Positions 61,314-64,000 of a DNA stretch of 64,000 nucleotides are shown here, piece by piece. A program made the translations under genes and the position numbers. This DNA comes from Lewinella sp. 4G2 (lineage in GTDB: Bacteria; Bacteroidota; Bacteroidia; Chitinophagales; Saprospiraceae): contig NZ_LVWJ02000014.1 in the NCBI RefSeq assembly GCF_001625015.1, positions 1,426,001 to 1,490,000 on the forward strand. Direction: 5' to 3'. Position 1 is the stretch's first letter, and each line of letters opens with the position of its first letter. Below the pieces are notes generated by a model. The model did no database searches, was not told the origin of the DNA, and worked only from the letters and a program-made list of their open reading frames with translations.

Positions 61314-64000
61314 ATGAATCTGCTTAAGCGATTATTTCTCAGTCTCCTCTTTATTCTACCGGTTTTATTGACCGCGCAGGTTCGGCGCGATATCAAAAGT
61401 ATCTCCGGTTATCCTCTGCAGGCAGGTATGTCGGAAGACGTTGTATGCGCTGATTACCTATCTCCAACGTTCCTTCAAGATATTGATACGTGGAGAGAAG
61501 CAGGAGCTACTTTAGCTTTCGAGATTGATGAAGAATCGCAGCAACCACGTCCTGACCAGCCAATCACCTACCTTTTGGATGTAGAGGTCGCACTTTGGGA
61601 AGCAACAACTTCACCCGGCGCCGCGCCCACCCGTATTCTGATGGAATCGCTGGAACTAGCCTACGATCCAGATCCCGCAGCTCGATCCACCTGGCGCGTG
61701 TTTCGAAAGTATCCGGATGCCTTTAAGATGGACTTCCGAGTGGTTAGTCTCACGGTAGCCGATCCCAGTACCTTCACGGGGCTGCATTTTCCCATGCGCC
61801 TTACCGGAGAAATCTTTGCCGACCTCGTTCCAAAGTTTAATCCAAATCTTATCTCCGAACCTAGCCACACGCTTAGTGCAGTTGGTAGCGAACAACGGCT
61901 TGAACTAAAGTGGGCCGCTATAAAGGGGATCAGCGAATTTGACCTCGAGTGGGTGTTTTTTGATGAGGTAAGCGAGATTGGCCAAAGAGTGTACGCTAAC
62001 CAAACGGCCACTTCCGACTATAATTCTCTGTACGAGAATAACGCAACTAGGGTCACGGTAAATAAACTCAATCATAAAGTTGAATTACTCTATCCGAAAG
62101 GAGCCATCTTCTACCGTGTACGTACTGTTCATTACGATGCTCAGGGCCTGCGCCGCCACGGAAAATGGAGTTCTAACAGGCCCATCAATCTCGTACGTGG
62201 CGACGTAGTAAAAGTAAAGGGCCTCGAAAGCGAACTCAACTGGAGAGCGAGCACGACCTACATCGAGGGGGGGAAAAATCTTCCCAGCGTAGAATACTAC
62301 GACGGTACGTTGCGTACCCGCCAGAAGGTAGCTATGTCCAATAAAATTGGCAGAGCCATCATCTCTCAGCCAGTCTACGATCGCCACGGGCGCCCCGCGA
62401 TCAATGTGTTGCCAGCACCCACGGAAAACGTGTCGATGGCTTATGATCCTGAATTTGCCAGCGTGGATGAAGGAGCCTCCCACCGGCCATACCTGAGTCA
62501 GGATTTCGATGGTGACTGCAGTCTGGAGCCGAAACCGATGAGTGAGGCTACTGGCGCCGCCCGCTATTTTTCACCTACCAATCCTCGCAAGAATGAAGGC
62601 AATAACGCCTATCTACCCCAAGCGGAAGGCTACCCCTACTCCGTCACCGAATGGACGGCCGATGAGTCGGGCAGGATCCGCCGGCAGAGTGGCGTGGGTA
62701 AAACCTTCAAATTTGGGGGAGAGCACGATACCCAGTACTTCTACGGTAAACCTAATCAGGCCGAACTCGATCGCCTATTTGGCAACGACGTAGGGGATGC
62801 TCACCATTACCTGAAGAACACGAGCATTGACGCCAACGGCCAAATTCGCGTAGCCTACGTCGATGCAAAGGGCCGGGAAATAGCTACCGCGCTTGCCGGT
62901 GACGCGCCGGATAACGTTGCTCAGCTCGATCAAGGCTTCAACGCTACCGTCAAGGAATCTACGGTCAGTGTATTGAATAACCAACGTCAGGATGCACTCC
63001 TGGAATCAACCGAAAAAATAGTTGTTACTAACGCTGGTACGCATACGTTCAATTATTCCCTTACCCCGGGGACGAGCGGCGCACCCTGCGATGATGACGA
63101 TTTATGCTACACCTGTGCGTACGACGTCACCATCCGTATTACGGCCACGAATTGCAGCGCCGGCAATGGAATTTTGGCAGAACAAACCGCTCGTAATATT
63201 GAATTAGCGGATTTTTTACCCGGGTGCTCCGGTAGTACCCCCTCTACCGATTTGAATTTTTCGGAAGTGCTCACGGTCGGTGAGTACACCATCACGAAAA
63301 CACTTCGCGTATCCGAAGACCTCAAGGTAGCTGCAGCCGATGATTTTATCTCTAAAACCAACTGCCTGCCCTCCCTCGAAGAATTAACGAACGACCTGTT
63401 CATGGAAATGGATACGTCTGGTTGTGACCAAACCTGCGAAGAATGTGTCCTCTCCCTCGGGAGCGAAACTTCATTCGTCGATGAACTGAAAAGTCAGTTC
63501 ATCGCTGGAGGGATGAGTGACGCTGAGGCCACTTCCGCCGCTCAGGCTGCCTATCAGGCAACCGTCGAGGAATGTATGGCCCCCTGCTACCTGGCAACGG
63601 AATGTGACGCCATCCGTATCTCCATGGAAAACGACGTCTCCCCCGGCGGGCAGTATGCGCTGTACGAATATGATCCGGAAACTGGGATGCTTGGTAGCAA
63701 CGACCCTACTTCCATCTTTTACGATAACGTTTATAAGAAGAATAAATTCGTATATTTGGACGCAGACGGTATTCCTGACAGGGTCCGCAATGAAGCGGGT
63801 GCAATGGTCAGCCCGAATGACTTACCAATTGACATGTTTTTGGCTAACTGGAAAGCCAGCTGGACCAGCACCCTCATCGAGCACCACCACCCCGAATACT
63901 GTATTTACCAGGAATGGTGCCTTGATCAAAATAATCAGCAGGATAGCCAGTTCGACGCCGCCATGGAAGACGTCCTCGATTACGAAACGGCCCTCGCTGA
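61314..64000 (+). CDS. Second giant Rhs-like surface protein (3' partial)
   Basis: At least 895 residues; the frame is still open at the window end. Signal MNLLKRLFLSLLFILPVLLT. Residues about 60-290 hold FN3-like strands (SEQRLELKWAAIKGISEFDL). The Rhs-like part starts near 300 with NLPSVEYYDGTLRTRQKVAM and QPVYDRHGRPAINVLPAP, the pattern of Bacteroidota DUF6443/RHS proteins. A cysteine-rich insert follows (CDDDDLCYTCAYDVTIRI, SGCDQTCEECVLSLG). A core RHS cage and any variable C-terminal toxin would lie beyond the window. Confidence 0.72.
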   Translation, partial: MNLLKRLFLSLLFILPVLLTAQVRRDIKSISGYPLQAGMSEDVVCADYLSPTFLQDIDTWREAGATLAFEIDEESQQPRPDQPITYLLDVEVALWEATTSPGAAPTRILMESLELAYDPDPAARSTWRVFRKYPDAFKMDFRVVSLTVADPSTFTGLHFPMRLTGEIFADLVPKFNPNLISEPSHTLSAVGSEQRLELKWAAIKGISEFDLEWVFFDEVSEIGQRVYANQTATSDYNSLYENNATRVTVNKLNHKVELLYPKGAIFYRVRTVHYDAQGLRRHGKWSSNRPINLVRGDVVKVKGLESELNWRASTTYIEGGKNLPSVEYYDGTLRTRQKVAMSNKIGRAIISQPVYDRHGRPAINVLPAPTENVSMAYDPEFASVDEGASHRPYLSQDFDGDCSLEPKPMSEATGAARYFSPTNPRKNEGNNAYLPQAEGYPYSVTEWTADESGRIRRQSGVGKTFKFGGEHDTQYFYGKPNQAELDRLFGNDVGDAHHYLKNTSIDANGQIRVAYVDAKGREIATALAGDAPDNVAQLDQGFNATVKESTVSVLNNQRQDALLESTEKIVVTNAGTHTFNYSLTPGTSGAPCDDDDLCYTCAYDVTIRITATNCSAGNGILAEQTARNIELADFLPGCSGSTPSTDLNFSEVLTVGEYTITKTLRVSEDLKVAAADDFISKTNCLPSLEELTNDLFMEMDTSGCDQTCEECVLSLGSETSFVDELKSQFIAGGMSDAEATSAAQAAYQATVEECMAPCYLATECDAIRISMENDVSPGGQYALYEYDPETGMLGSNDPTSIFYDNVYKKNKFVYLDADGIPDRVRNEAGAMVSPNDLPIDMFLANWKASWTSTLIEHHHPEYCIYQEWCLDQNNQQDSQFDAAMEDVLDYETALA

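Overview
The window reads as chromosome of a moderately GC-rich member of the Bacteroidota, most likely a Saprospiria (Lewinella-like) marine or polysaccharide-degrading bacterium. This rests on type IX secretion (T9SS) sorting domains, a PorP/SprF protein beside a giant SprB-like adhesin with a gliding-type C-terminus, TAnnTTTG promoter elements, DUF5777, DUF2141 and IorA/IorB genes, and several secreted carbohydrate-active enzymes. No rRNA, tRNA or CRISPR array was recognised.

Layout. 0-9.5 kb: polysaccharide-degradation genes, namely a PL7 alginate lyase (5' end cut by the window) and, on the minus strand, a GH78 rhamnosidase, a GH43-CBM6 enzyme and a DUF5060 glycosidase, with a Uma2-type nuclease gene bracketed by two long hairpin repeats. 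10-14 kb: a large secreted metzincin protease. 14-26 kb: mostly housekeeping genes (pssA-purS, msrB-msrA, a lytic transglycosylase, smpB, a bacilliredoxin, a cytochrome/DUF5777 cluster, prs, a CCA-adding enzyme), separated by repeat-rich spacers. 25.7-38.5 kb: a lamin-tail surface protein, a UDG-like protein, a PLP enzyme of the D-cysteine desulfhydrase type, an IorA/IorB molybdenum hydroxylase, an ECF sigma factor with a membrane-anchored barrel partner, a cysteine-repeat lipoprotein, a sugar isomerase-like protein and a CotH-like protein. 38.5-46.7 kb: a T9SS adhesin block on the minus strand: PorP/SprF, a 1771-residue protein with six cohesin-like modules and SprB-type repeats, and two small cohesin-like proteins.

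47-64 kb: a block with visibly lower GC. It starts with a dockerin-containing surface protein split by a complete 1140-bp IS5-family (IS903-like) element. The element has perfect 16-bp ends and a 9-bp target duplication, and the gene can be rebuilt in frame. Downstream on the same strand is a tightly packed gene set: an outer-membrane barrel with a coiled coil, an FN3-like secreted protein, a small anchored protein, a 1981-residue Rhs/SpvB-like giant, a small secreted protein, and a second Rhs-like giant that runs off the window end. This set is the best candidate for a poorly described surface or export system.

The spacers carry at least six families of dispersed palindromic or short repeats: a 155-160 bp MITE-like element, an AACGAAAAC hairpin family, a 17-mer GCACCYGCGGCAGCGCC, a 43-bp repeat, a GACTTTAGA hairpin family, and a TAGAATGGGCCAC cluster. 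Some touch gene starts or ends and may supply promoters, terminators or N-terminal codons.
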